A stretch of DNA of 64,000 nucleotides from Lonicera japonica (lineage: Eukaryota; Streptophyta; Magnoliopsida; Dipsacales; Caprifoliaceae), in assembly GCA_021464415.1 (NCBI GenBank), contig CM038470.1, forward strand, positions 29,041,601-29,105,600. Direction: 5' to 3'. Positions 1 through 10,579 of this stretch are shown here, piece after piece. The first letter of the stretch is position 1, and each line of letters starts with the position of its first letter. The notes below the pieces were generated by a model. That model was not told the origin of the DNA. It was given only the letters and a program-made list of their open reading frames with translations, and searched no databases. The translations under genes and the position numbers were made by a program.

Positions 1-1176
1 CATTTATTACCCTTTTATTATCTTCAAAGCTTTTTGACAATATAATACCAACACTTCATTCATTTCCCTCATTTTTCCATAATGCCTATGCTACACTCCT
101 TCATCCCATCAACTTATGTACGTCCATACATTTCTGGTGATGATGTAGATGCTCTTATTTAAAATAAATAAATAAATAAAATATGATAATATGATAAAAA
201 AGAGTAACATCTGACAAATTTAAACTGATAAATATCAATCAATCTATTTTAAAGCTATTATTTAATCCCATTTAACGTTTTGAACAACCGAAATGTAAGT
301 TCAATGTATTTTTATGCTGAAAAAACTAAAAGTAGATTAGATTGGACCGACTTGTTTTTAATTTCTTAAAGAATATTTGAATCATGTTTTTTGATGTCAG
401 CAAAATAATTTTTTAACAAATTAAAGTCAAGGTCAGACGTGAAAACATTCCAAACACATCTGTTAGTATGATTTGAAAATAGTCCAAAAATTATATTGAT
501 ATACTATGTACACTCTTAAAAATGACAGAATGAGATGACCAATAATGTACAAACACATAAAGTACGTCCTTAAATATTACTCAATAACTTTAATTATTTT
601 TTTTACATAATTCTGTAGTCATGATGGATTTTGTTTAATTTCTTGATTATTAGATTTTAAATATTAAATTTTTATTAAATTTTGAATTTTTTATTTTAAG
701 TTATGGTAGTTTTAATGTAGATAAAATTATTGGTGTGTGAGAATTTATTGTGCGTATATTATGTTTTATATTTGATGTGGTATCTTGATTTATGTATAAA
801 ACTCATCAAATAGTGTAGAACTAATGCACATTATAACTTGTGTATTTTTAACTATTAGATTTTTATATTTTTTGGAGAGAGTTTTAGTCAAAGATGGTAT
901 GCTGTAATATAGATAACCACTACACCATAGTAGATGTAGCTCCACATTTTATAGCTTTGCTAATAATAACCCATATAAAAGACAGCTGCTATTTGCACAT
1001 AATATTTCATTTAGTTATATTTTTTGAACAAGTGAATAACTTATTTAGAACATGTAGCATTTGTTACATGCACCTAAAAATATTAAATTAATTTTTTGAT
1101 CATGGCAAAAATTATTGGTGTAAGTTAATTTAAAGATATGTCATCTAAAAAAATATTAAGATAATGTTTTTCACCC
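1..1176. other. AT-rich stretch without a recognisable gene
   Basis: No coding exon, RNA gene or bounded transposon was recognised here. Open frames are short and have no family resemblance. The stretch ends at the direct repeat flanking the MULE-like element that follows. Confidence 0.5.
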
Positions 1177-1185
1177 TTATTAAAT

Positions 1186-2246
1186 GGTGATGATATTGCC
1201 CATAACATTTTATGTCACTAACATCCTTCACTAAAGCAAAATCATTTCTTTTATTTCCATCCCAAAAAATTATCACAAACATCCTCTATACCAATAAGTA
1301 AAACAATCTAATCTTTTACCCAATAGTTAAAAGAAGTTAATCTTCTCTCCAAAAATCAAGGTAATTTATTACTGCCATCCCCCCAAAAGAAGTTAATTCT
1401 TATAAGAAGAAGAAAAGTAAGGTTAATCTTCATAATCGTCAAAACACTATCAATCATTACCATCTTTCTTTTCACCTCTTTCCCACTCTTGCAAAAGCAA
1501 AGCTAATATGTTTCATTCTAATTTCTCTCCACCGAAGCTTGGAGCAAACACAAACAATACGCAAAAAACAAAGCATGTTTCTAGGTATGTCAGGTGTCAT
1601 CGGCCCATGTGGTCTTAGTTAGTTGCCCTAACCTTCGAATGTCTTAAGCCAAGTTAATAGTAGAGGCTCGAATTATATTAACCATTTTACATTTGAATAT
1701 CTTACTTTGAGTTACTAGTAGAGGCTCGAACAGTCGAACATGATGGGTCGAGATTGACACTTTACACTCAAATTTTACTAACCGAGCTCTACCAAAGTAT
1801 CTCGAATTATGTGCACTATGGGGTGGCCTTAAACATTGCAAAGAAAAAGGGGTAGTGGAAATTTTTCGGTGAAATGAAAACGAATACATGGATAGTTTTT
1901 GGTTTGTTTTCTAGGGAAATGAAAAATTCTCTGTTTTTTAAGTCAGGGGATTTTTGTGTTTGCTGATTCACAGAGAGTGGAGATATTTCGGCAAAAAATG
2001 GTTGTTTTCTGGCAATGGAGGGTGGTGTCTTGGTGGTGGTTTAAGGTGGAGCGGTGATCGTGCATTTTGTATTCAGGTTATTTGTTAAGGTTAATTACTT
2101 ATATTAAAGGTTAATTATGCGTGTTAAGGGTTAATGATAAAAAAAGCATGTGAGTGATGTTAGTGATAAAAAAAATAACACATAAAGGGATGTTTGTGAT
2201 AGGGAGACGTTTGTGGCAAAAAATGGGATGGACAATATCATCACCC
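1186..2246. mobile_element. Non-autonomous long-TIR Mutator-like element (putative)
   Basis: The two ends are long imperfect inverted repeats of roughly 100 bp: the left end begins GGTGATGATATTGCCCAT and the right end read on the minus strand begins GGGTGATGATATTGTCCAT, and both continue into a shared block with TCACTAACATC. The 9-bp flanks are TTATTAAAT (1177-1185) and TTATAAAAC (2247-2255), which match at 7 of 9 positions and suit an old Mutator insertion. No transposase is encoded. Inside, a short segment ending TAGTAGAGGCTCGAA is directly duplicated at about 1637-1667 and 1694-1730. Superfamily is inferred from long TIRs and flank length only. Confidence 0.55.
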
Positions 2247-2337
2247 TTATAAAACTTGTTTCTCACTCCATCAATTTTTATGGAAAAAAAAAAACCTTTC
2301 AAGTTACCTCTAAATACTTTTGCACTGTACCATTTCT

Positions 2338-2993
2338 TAGGGGTATTCAAAATCCAATCCAAACCGAGGAACCGATCCAATCCAATCCAATCCAATCCAT
2401 TTTTTCTGGATTTTATGGATGATTGGATTGGATCGGATGCAAAATTTGAAAACCGAAAAAATTGGATCGGTTTCGGTTTTATGTGCTCTAGAAACCGATC
2501 CAATCCAATCCATTATTAGAGTTGTCACTTTGTAATATTCATAAGATAAGGGATCACTTTGTAATATTTATAAGATAAGGGTTTTTAATTAAAAAATTAT
2601 TATTAAATTTTTGTATCATTTTATATTTCATATCACATACATAATGATTTATAGTTGGTTTAATTATGTATTTTTAGTTAGGCAGTAGACTTTTTAACTT
2701 AGATATTTGGTTAGCTCTTTGGTTGAACACTTGAACTTGATTTGTAATGAATTATATTAACTTGTTTTACATTAGAATTGAAAATTTTAAGAATATAATA
2801 TATCTTATTTTAAACTTTTAATCGGATCGGATGGAAACCGATCCAATCCAACATTTAATTGGATTGGATTGGATTGGATTTCTAAAGTACGTTGGATTGG
2901 ATTAGATGCTAAAACCTAAAACCGACATCGGATCGGATCGGATCGGATGCGGATAGTTTAAAATGACCGGATCGGATCGGATGGACACCCCTA
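2338..2993. mobile_element. Non-autonomous hAT element
   Basis: The element is flanked by a perfect 8-bp duplication, CCATTTCT, at 2330-2337 and 2994-3001, the size expected of hAT transposons. Its ends are inverted repeats: TAGGGGTATTCAAAATCC at the left and, on the other strand, TAGGGGTGTCCATCCGATCC at the right. The subterminal regions are packed with GGATTGGAT and GGATCGGAT copies in both orientations, typical of transposase-binding arrays. There is no transposase; the frames open across the repeats are composition artefacts. Confidence 0.85.
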
Positions 2994-3075
2994 CCATTTC
3001 TCATTATTAGAGACAACTCTAGAATTTCGGAAATAGTGCTATAAAATACTATTCCTCTATTTTCAAGACTCAGTG

Positions 3076-3470
3076 GTGTTTGGTTAATGTTTTTAGACAA
3101 GTTTTATAGACAAGTTTTTAAAAAATTAATGTTTGATTGAATGTTTTGAGTTAGAATTTTTATGTTGAAAAGTGAATTTGGTTTTGTTTGACTTTTTTTC
3201 AACCAATGAAAAAAACGCATAAAAAATTTCAAAAAATAGTCACAATGGATCTTATGTTATAGATCTCGATGAGTAGGTTTCAAATATATATTTTTTATTA
3301 TTTTTTGATTTTTGGATTTAAAGTTATGGCGTTTTAAAAAATAAATTTAGAGAGAAAGTGTAGTGAAATAAATTTTGAGAAGTGTGAAAGTATAGTTGAT
3401 TTTAAATTGTGTTTAAATTGTGTTTTGAGAAAAAAATTTAAAATCTTGTTCAGAAATAGCAACCAAACAC
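3076..3470. mobile_element. MITE family A, copy 1 (full length)
   Basis: The copy starts GTGTTTGGTTAATG and ends AACCAAACAC, giving terminal inverted repeats of about 11 bp. Its interior, with the block AATGGATCTTATGTTATAG and a purine-rich segment, is shared with the copies at 3473 and 15811. Length is about 395 bp with no coding capacity. I found no convincing target-site duplication, partly because a second copy begins 2 bp downstream. Confidence 0.7.
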
Positions 3471-3472
3471 AA

Positions 3473-3803
3473 GGTGTTTGGTTAATGTTTCTAGACAAGT
3501 TTTCTAGATAAGTTTTTAAAAATTTGTGTTTGGTTGAATGTTTTGAGTTAGAGTTTTTATGTTGAAAAGTGAATTTGGTTTTGTTTGACTTTTTTTCAAC
3601 TAATGAAAAAAACGCATAAAAAATTTCAAAAAATAGTCACAATGGATCTTATTTTATAGATCTCGATGAGTAGGTTTCAAATATATATTTTTTATTATTT
3701 TTGGATTTTTGGATTTAAAGTTATGGCGTTTTAAAAAAAAATTTAGAGAGAGAAAGTATAGTGAAATAAATTTTGGGAAGTATGAAAGTAGAGTTGGTTT
3801 TTT
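3473..3803. mobile_element. MITE family A, copy 2 (3' truncated)
   Basis: This second copy starts GGTGTTTGGTTAATG directly after copy 1 and follows the same sequence through the GGATCTTATTTTATAGATC block. It loses similarity just before the Mutator-like element at 3835, so its right terminus is missing. It lies head to tail with copy 1. Confidence 0.65.
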
Positions 3804-3834
3804 AAAAAAAAATTCCTTGAAGACAAAGAAAATT

Positions 3835-6001
3835 GGTTAATCGACAAATTTAACCCCAAAGTTTGGGGTAAATTGCAATTAAACCCTGTAGTTTCAATTT
3901 TTACAATGTCAACACCAATGTTTCTAAATCGTTGCAATCCAACCCAGCCGTTATCTTTTATTAATATACAATTAGCGGCGCTGACGTGGCGCTAACGTGG
4001 CTGTCCGAGCTGGCGCTGACGTGGATATTGCTACTATGGGCATCGACAATTTTAACCCCAAAGTTTTAGGTCAGTTGTAATTCAAACCCTGTTGTTTCAA
4101 TTTTTTTCAATGTCAACACCAATGTTTCATAATTGTTGTTATCCAACCCAACCGTTCTTTTATGCTAACTAGCTTTTCAGCACATGCGTTGCACGTGGTT
4201 ATTAATGAGTATTTTATTTTAGAATTACAAATCAAATAACCAAAAATAAAAAAATACCTTCATCTCTCATCTTTGCAACTTCTATATCAAAGAATGAACC
4301 ATAATAATAGATCGAACGACAATAAACGAAAAAATTCTTTAACAAATAGTGATCTTAATGTACACTGCTCTTTGCAATTTATATATCAAAGAACTAACTA
4401 TAATCATAAATCGAACGACAATAAACAAAAACTTGTTTAACAAATAGTGATCTTAAATAAAGAAAAAGAATAGTGATAACCTAATGTAACTTGAACACAA
4501 CAGTTGAGGAGAGATTGAAAGTTCTTGATAATGCAATTGTGAAAAAGCTTGTCACATAAATAATGAAATATTATACTCAATGTAAACTTTGATTCTAATG
4601 TGGACTCTTATTAGTTAAACAATAAGAAGTCTCTATCAATATTGTGAAATTTGCCTACAATGTGGACTTTATAAGTTTAATAAATAATGTAATATTATAC
4701 TCAATGTAGACTTTGATTAAAACTTGGACTTTTATTAGTTAAATAATAAGAAGTTTCTATCAATATAAACTTTAATTCTAATGTGACTTTTATAAGTTAA
4801 ATAAATAAATAATAAGAAGTCTAATTATCTTAGGTTGATATACAATTATAAAATCAAAGGGCATATTTGACCGTACAAAAAAAGGGAAAAACACTTACGT
4901 TTATTCGTACTTTTATTTATAGTATAGATATACAACTAACGGCGGCTAATGTACAATACACCTTTTCGTTGGCGAGTGAGGAACACACACTTACGTAAAA
5001 TTATCTAAGCCACATTTTTTAATCACAATCATAAGTCCCTCTATATATCAAAGGCCTTACTACGGTAGGGCAATCTCTTGGTACCCAACATCCAGTATTA
5101 CCATACTTCTTTTCCCCCATGCAATTCCCCCATGCAATAAGTGACTACATTAGGAAGTGACTACATTACAAAAGACCAGAAACCAGGAAATAGACATAAT
5201 ATATAGCACCAGAAACCAGTACATACAGACATAGATAATTCCATGAAGTAAAGATGATGCAAAAGATACCATAAGAGAAAAGATGATGCAAAATACTAAA
5301 ATGAAAGAATTAAAAATTATAGGATTAACAAAAATTTATAGATGAAATGGAACCGGAAAAATAAAATAAAATAAAAAGACATATGATCAAGAAAAGTAAA
5401 GTGATCACCATCAACCTTAACCCAATTTTAATGTAATAATTATGATCGCCAACGAAAAGGTGTATTGTATATTTAGGATTGTGACTCAAAAAATTATGAT
5501 CGCCAATTTTGATGCAACAATTATGATCGGCAACAATTATTGATCGCCAACGAACAATAATTATAGAGGGACTTAGGATTGTGTTTCAAAATGGTGGCTT
5601 AAATGATTTGACGTAAGCGTGTGTTCTTCACTCGCCAATGAAAAGGTGTATTGTATATTAGCTTCTATTAGTTGTATATTAGCATAAGAGAACGGTTGGG
5701 TTGGATTACAACAATTATGAAACATTGGTGTTGACATTGAAAAAAATTGAAACAACAGGGTTTAAATTACAACTGACCCCAAACTTTGGGGTTAAAATTG
5801 TCGATACCCATAGTAGCAACATTCAAGCCAGCGCCACGTGGGATAGCCACGTTAGCGCTGTTAATTGTATATTAACAGAAGATAACGGCTGGGTTGGATT
5901 GCAACGATTCAGAAACATTGGTGTTGACATTGTAAAAATTGAAACAACAGGATTTAATTGTAATTTACCCCAAACTTTGGGGTTAAATTTGTCGATTACC
6001 C
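3835..6001. mobile_element. Long-TIR Mutator-like element carrying a Helitron
   Basis: The element is flanked by a perfect 9-bp duplication, AAGAAAATT, at 3826-3834 and 6002-6010, diagnostic of Mutator-type insertion. Both ends are very long inverted repeats (about 435-450 bp): the left arm is 3835-4168 plus 4929 to about 5046, and the right arm about 5567-6001. They share GTAATCGACAAATTTAACC near the tips and a distinctive segment containing TTGGCGAGTGA inside. The left arm is split by a Helitron at 4169-4928. The core (about 5047-5566) has short repeats around ATGATCGCCAA and no transposase. It would form a giant hairpin as single strand or RNA. Confidence 0.85.
4169..4928 (-). mobile_element. 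Non-autonomous Helitron
   Basis: Read on the minus strand it starts TCTATACTATAAATAAAAG and ends CTAG, preceded by a hairpin made of CACGTGC and GCATGTG about 12 bp from the end, with host A on the 5' side and host T on the 3' side. These are the Helitron hallmarks (5' TC, 3' hairpin plus CTRR, AT insertion without duplication). Removing it rejoins the flanks into a sequence matching the other arm of the surrounding inverted repeat, which serves as an internal empty site. No Rep/helicase is encoded in its 760 bp. Confidence 0.85.
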
Positions 6002-6010
6002 AAGAAAATT

Positions 6011-7699
6011 TTTGTATTGAAGAAACATTGTAATTTTTGGACAGGCTCCTAAATGCATGCCTTGCCAATATCATATAAGGTTTTAATAAAATAACAAACT
6101 GTGTACAGAAAAGGAACATGCCTACCTCACTTACGGTCATTTCCGCTGAATTTGACAGACCAATTTTGATCACATAATTTTTATCCACGTTTGAATAATG
6201 TCAATAAACCATGTTTTTAGTAATTACATATTTTTAACCTTTTATTATTTAAATTTCAACCCATTGAAAAGATAAGTAATTTATATAACCTTTTTTGTTT
6301 TATAAATATATATATAAATGGTACACAACGTGTAGCGGTCAACCATAGCGAAAACGAAAATGAATTTCTCTAGTTGAAATCTGAACATGAGACGAAGAAA
6401 CTCACCTGTCTTCATTAATTGCTAGCACCTCATGTAAATACAATTTTTTAGATCACTGAATTTGTTTTACATAATTGCTTAATTTTACCCAATCTTTGTA
6501 TTATTTATTTTTTAACCCATTAAATAATAATAATAATTACTCACATTATTTTATGCAAGCTCTATTATATCGACAAGCTACAGCTACCAATGAAATTCCT
6601 TTTTTTTTTTTTTTTTTCTCTTTTAAGTATATGGAAAATAAAGAAAAGTCACAAAACAACAATCTTTGATCTTTCAGCACATGCATTAAATTAGTTATGC
6701 ACACAATTAGTGGAATAAAGAAATATAGAGAGCTGAGGCATATTTGGATTTTCATAAAGAAATCTGGGTATGTAATCGAGATTCAAACACCACAGTAGTA
6801 CAGCGATTTTCTTGAACCGATATTTGTAGAAGAAGTTTTATCATTATTTTGAGTCACCATCTCTTAACGGCGTGGGCCCACCTGGATTTGGAATAAATTT
6901 TTACAAAGTTTATGGGGTTTTGTGTAATATTGTAAAAATTAGGGCATTTGTGTAATTAAAGAAGTTTAGTGGACGAGGCACTTTTATGTGACGAAATGTA
7001 TAAGTTTGGGGGCGGAATTTTGTAATTTAGTTTAGGTCAGGTGTTCAAAAAGGAAAGCAGGCTGCATGTTCTTTTCATTTAGCTGCCCTTTTTTTTTTTC
7101 TTCAAAATGCAGCTGTCCTTTTTTTCCTCCAAGCGTGCGCAGCAGGAAGGAGCTGAAGGCCAGCAGTCCAGCGCTCTTTCTTGCCTCTTTCCATCTTCAT
7201 TCTTCATTTGTTCCCGCCCTTTCCCGCACGTTGCTTCCTTCTTATTTTTTTGTGACTCTTGGCCTCTTAGGTTATATTTCTTTTTTTATAATCTTATACA
7301 TTTTTTTAAAAATTTTGAATATTAAGAATTAGGTGTTTTAATTTTGATTTGCTTCTTAGATTATTAAATATTGATATTAAATTTAATTATTGAGGTTAAT
7401 TTGCTTATTAGTATATGGCATGTTCGGGGGCGAAAAGTGACTATTTGTATAAGTGTAGGGGCGGAATTTGTAATTAGGGAGGGCAATATTGAACGGGTGG
7501 AGGGGATTATCTGCAATAATATGTAAAAGTTCAGGGTAAAAGTTTGTATTTCGAGATTATTAATGAATTTGAAGGATAAAAACACATTATTTATTTATGG
7601 TGGTTCTGGTTATTTGGTATGTTTTTGTTATATAGTCTCTATTTACGACTATTTTTTTTCCTCCTATTTACAGTTTTCAATCATAAAATCACTCCAATC
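6011..7699. other. Stretch without a recognisable gene
   Basis: No exon with family resemblance was seen. Two related phrases containing GGGGCGGAATTT (about 7009 and 7450) recall transposon-derived intergenic DNA, but no boundaries could be set. A pyrimidine-rich block at about 7085-7250 produces spurious hydrophobic open frames. Confidence 0.4.
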
Positions 7700-8250
7700 T
7701 CCAGAATCGATTAAGAGATGTTCTCATGAATAATTCTAACGTAGTGGGAAGCTATGAATGGGATATAAACTCACAATATAGAAAAAGCACTCAAATTTTA
7801 TTAAAAAGATAGTCTACCTTCAATGATTACAATGAAATCCTCTTATAAGAGGAGATAAATACAAAAAAGGAAACAAATTAGAAATAATTCCAAAAAACTG
7901 CCAAAAAAAGAAAATCACATAAATTATGAGATCCTGTTGTGTTGATGTCAAGGATCATGCGGGATTGGACGGAAGTTAAATCCAACTTTCCAAACTCAGC
8001 TTATTGCGTCATTAAAATAGGCTTTAAATAGTAAAAACGCATATTCGGAGTCCTAAACGAAAGAATTTGGCCGAAAAAACGACGTGCATCACCGCTAAGG
8101 GCGATGACTTGATTCCACTGGGCCGTTTCTGGTCAAATTAACCAGATCTCATGCAATTCTAGTAACGTTACTTTTTGGGCCTGGCGGGCTTATGACGATC
8201 CAGTGTAGTTAAGTACATGTTCGCTATCCGTTCCACATCAAATTCCCTAG
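7700..8250 (-). mobile_element. Possible LTR-retrotransposon LTR remnant
   Basis: The segment has a richer base composition than its surroundings. On the minus strand it resembles a plant LTR: a start near TGATGTGGAACGGATAGCG, a phrase typical of transcribed LTR regions around CTCCTCTTATAAGAGG, and an AT-rich 3' part. I could not find a matching partner LTR in the window or a clean target duplication, so both the boundaries and the identity are tentative. Confidence 0.35.
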
Positions 8251-9359
8251 TAAGATATATTTAGAAAGAAGTTTTTAAAGCATGACAACGAAAATATGAT
8301 TTAGTGTTTTCAAAATATGAAGTATCAAATGGGAATATTATAACTAAATATGTGATTTTAATTTTTTATGTATTATATAATATTAAATATTTTAATATAG
8401 TATTTTGATTTAGCCCTTATTACAATACATGCAAAAAATTCTTAAACTTATTAATTTTGGCCTGTCATGAATAAAATAAAATTCATGACTTCGCCTCTGC
8501 ATATATTACAAAATATAAAAAAAAGTTCCGAAACAAAAATTCGCATAAAACCCTTCCAAATTCAAGACAGGCCACCTTAATAGAAAATCGTGACTTTTTA
8601 AGATGCTCTCAACCTATATGACAAGATTGTCTCATTTTAAAAAGGAACCTGCCATACAACAACATATCCAAAAATCGTCACTACTATGTGAATGGGTAGA
8701 AATTGAGATTTTATGGCTGAGTTAGAATCGTTTTTTCAGGTTGCACGAGCCCGTCCTGACAAACACGTCAGGATATTCTGCTAGATATTGAAAGAAATAT
8801 ATACCAAAACAAAAATTCGTGTCTAATTGTCCATGTCAGATTTTAAATAAACAGAGCCAAACTTAATTTGACTGTATTTTAAAATCACAATTTGAGTCGT
8901 CATTGTTTATTATTTCCACATTAATGTACTGTCTTTTTTTTTTTTGTTATCATTCTGCATGTCGCTTTTATCTATGTTCACCCACTCTTACTTTGGCTTT
9001 TGAAGGAATTTTATTTATTTATTTTTTGGTAACGAATCATTTTAATTATTTTTTCTTATTTTAACACTTTTTAATTATTTTTGTCGGTTTATTTAAACTT
9101 AGAAGCCAAAATTTAGTTTTCTTCTCTCTTATGGGGAATCAATAGAGTTGCATTGATCTTTACAAATCAGATCCCTTGGTGAAAGACAATTATTATACTT
9201 CTTAAAAATGACTTTTAAAGAAATTGTAGTTTAATAAATTAAATGCCACCAAGAGCTAAAGTTAAAGCAGGAAATGTAAATTGCGTAAAATTAAATTGCT
9301 CTGAAATATAAAGTAGGAAAATATTCACTTAATTTTTTTACTGATTACGTGATGATTCC
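8251..9359. other. Stretch without a recognisable gene
   Basis: AT-rich sequence with homopolymer runs. No coding, RNA or bounded mobile feature could be supported. Confidence 0.4.
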
Positions 9360-9911
9360 TTTAGAGCATCTTCATCGAATAGGGTAAATAGAATTTATCC
9401 TATCTTTCTCTATAGCGGAAGAATTTAGATAGACAAATTTTGGTTTGTAAGATAGAGAACGACTATATTTACTATTATCTTAAATTTTATCCTATACGAA
9501 TATGGATCGATCGTATAAAACATATGAATGTGTCATATTCATATCAAAGTAAAAAAAAAAACCATACAAATTTGGCTTATTCGTATGAGTGACAAAACTT
9601 TAAAAAAAAATAAAAATTTACATAAGAAGCCATACGAGGGTGGCAGTCTCGTATGGTTGAAAACTGTTTTTTTTAACTCATATGAGTCACAAACATTAAA
9701 AAAAATGCCAAAACAATCTATACGACTGTTTCTCAATCGTATGACATTAATTATTTATTTTTTATAAGAAAACTCATACGAGTGTGAAATGTTTGTATAA
9801 GAAAAAAAAATACCATTTTAACTTGTGCAAATTTTAAAATTTAAAAAATAATTGCTAAATTTACTATAAATTTTAAAGTATCCTGTGTACACACAGATGC
9901 GCTCTTAGAAT
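9360..9911. mobile_element. MITE with internal palindromes
   Basis: Ends are imperfect inverted repeats of the common plant type: TTTAGAGCATCTTC at the left and CTAAGAGCGCATCTG at the right read on the minus strand. The interior holds a series of TCGTATG/CATACGA palindromes, including a perfect 9-bp stem, CCATACGAG (9630-9638) with CTCGTATGG (9648-9656). No coding capacity was found. The target duplication is not clear, so the superfamily is not assigned. Confidence 0.5.
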
Positions 9912-10579
9912 AAAACGACAAAACGCTAAAAAATATATTTTACACCGACAGTGGAGATTTGGTGATGTGGTGAACAGGTAAAGTGTTGTTGTGCAGTGAC
10001 ACATTTATTTATTTATACTTGTGGAGCTGCCATTTGTTCACCAAAAAAATATCTGTTGATTTTTAAGCTACCTTTGAAACATTGTCGTGCCAATATATAT
10101 ATAATATTTTTATGTATTATATAATATATAGAAGAATGTTTGTCAAAACAAATGACAACCCATATATATATATATATATATCTTTTTAATTAGAACCCTA
10201 AAGGAGATAAATATGTGTGTATTGTTCTTGATAGGTATGGAACTTGATGCACAGTAAGAAAATTTATATGAGAATTATGTGATCGATCCGCTTTCGTTAT
10301 TCTATGTTTTTGGAACTCAAACACACCTAAAAGGCAAGTAAATTTGTTTAGGTAAAATGAAAATACTACATATAACACAATAATATTTTGCAAAATGACT
10401 ACAACATATCCGCCAACAAACAATAGAAAGAAAATATTTATACAATTCACAAACATATAGATAGCACATGCGGTCAGAGAAAATTTAAGTCGATATTACT
10501 TTTAACATAGGTCTTTTAGGCGATCGCTTAAGTTGCCTTAATTACAGAAGGGGCGGCCCCTCTGATAATTAAGAATATT
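9912..10579. other. 3' flank of the P450 locus
   Basis: AT-rich spacer with an (AT)n run at about 10161-10182. No gene was recognised. Because the P450 runs on the minus strand, its 3' untranslated region should lie in the part nearest 10579. Confidence 0.4.

Noticed and set aside
5701..6188. Overlapping open frames of 110 and 121 codons on both strands
   Set aside because: They lie in the inverted-repeat arm of a Mutator-like element and mirror frames in the opposite arm; no protein family fits.
7066..7332. Hydrophobic open frames in a pyrimidine-rich block
   Set aside because: Composition artefact: runs of T and C give Phe/Ser/Leu; no family resemblance and no splice context.
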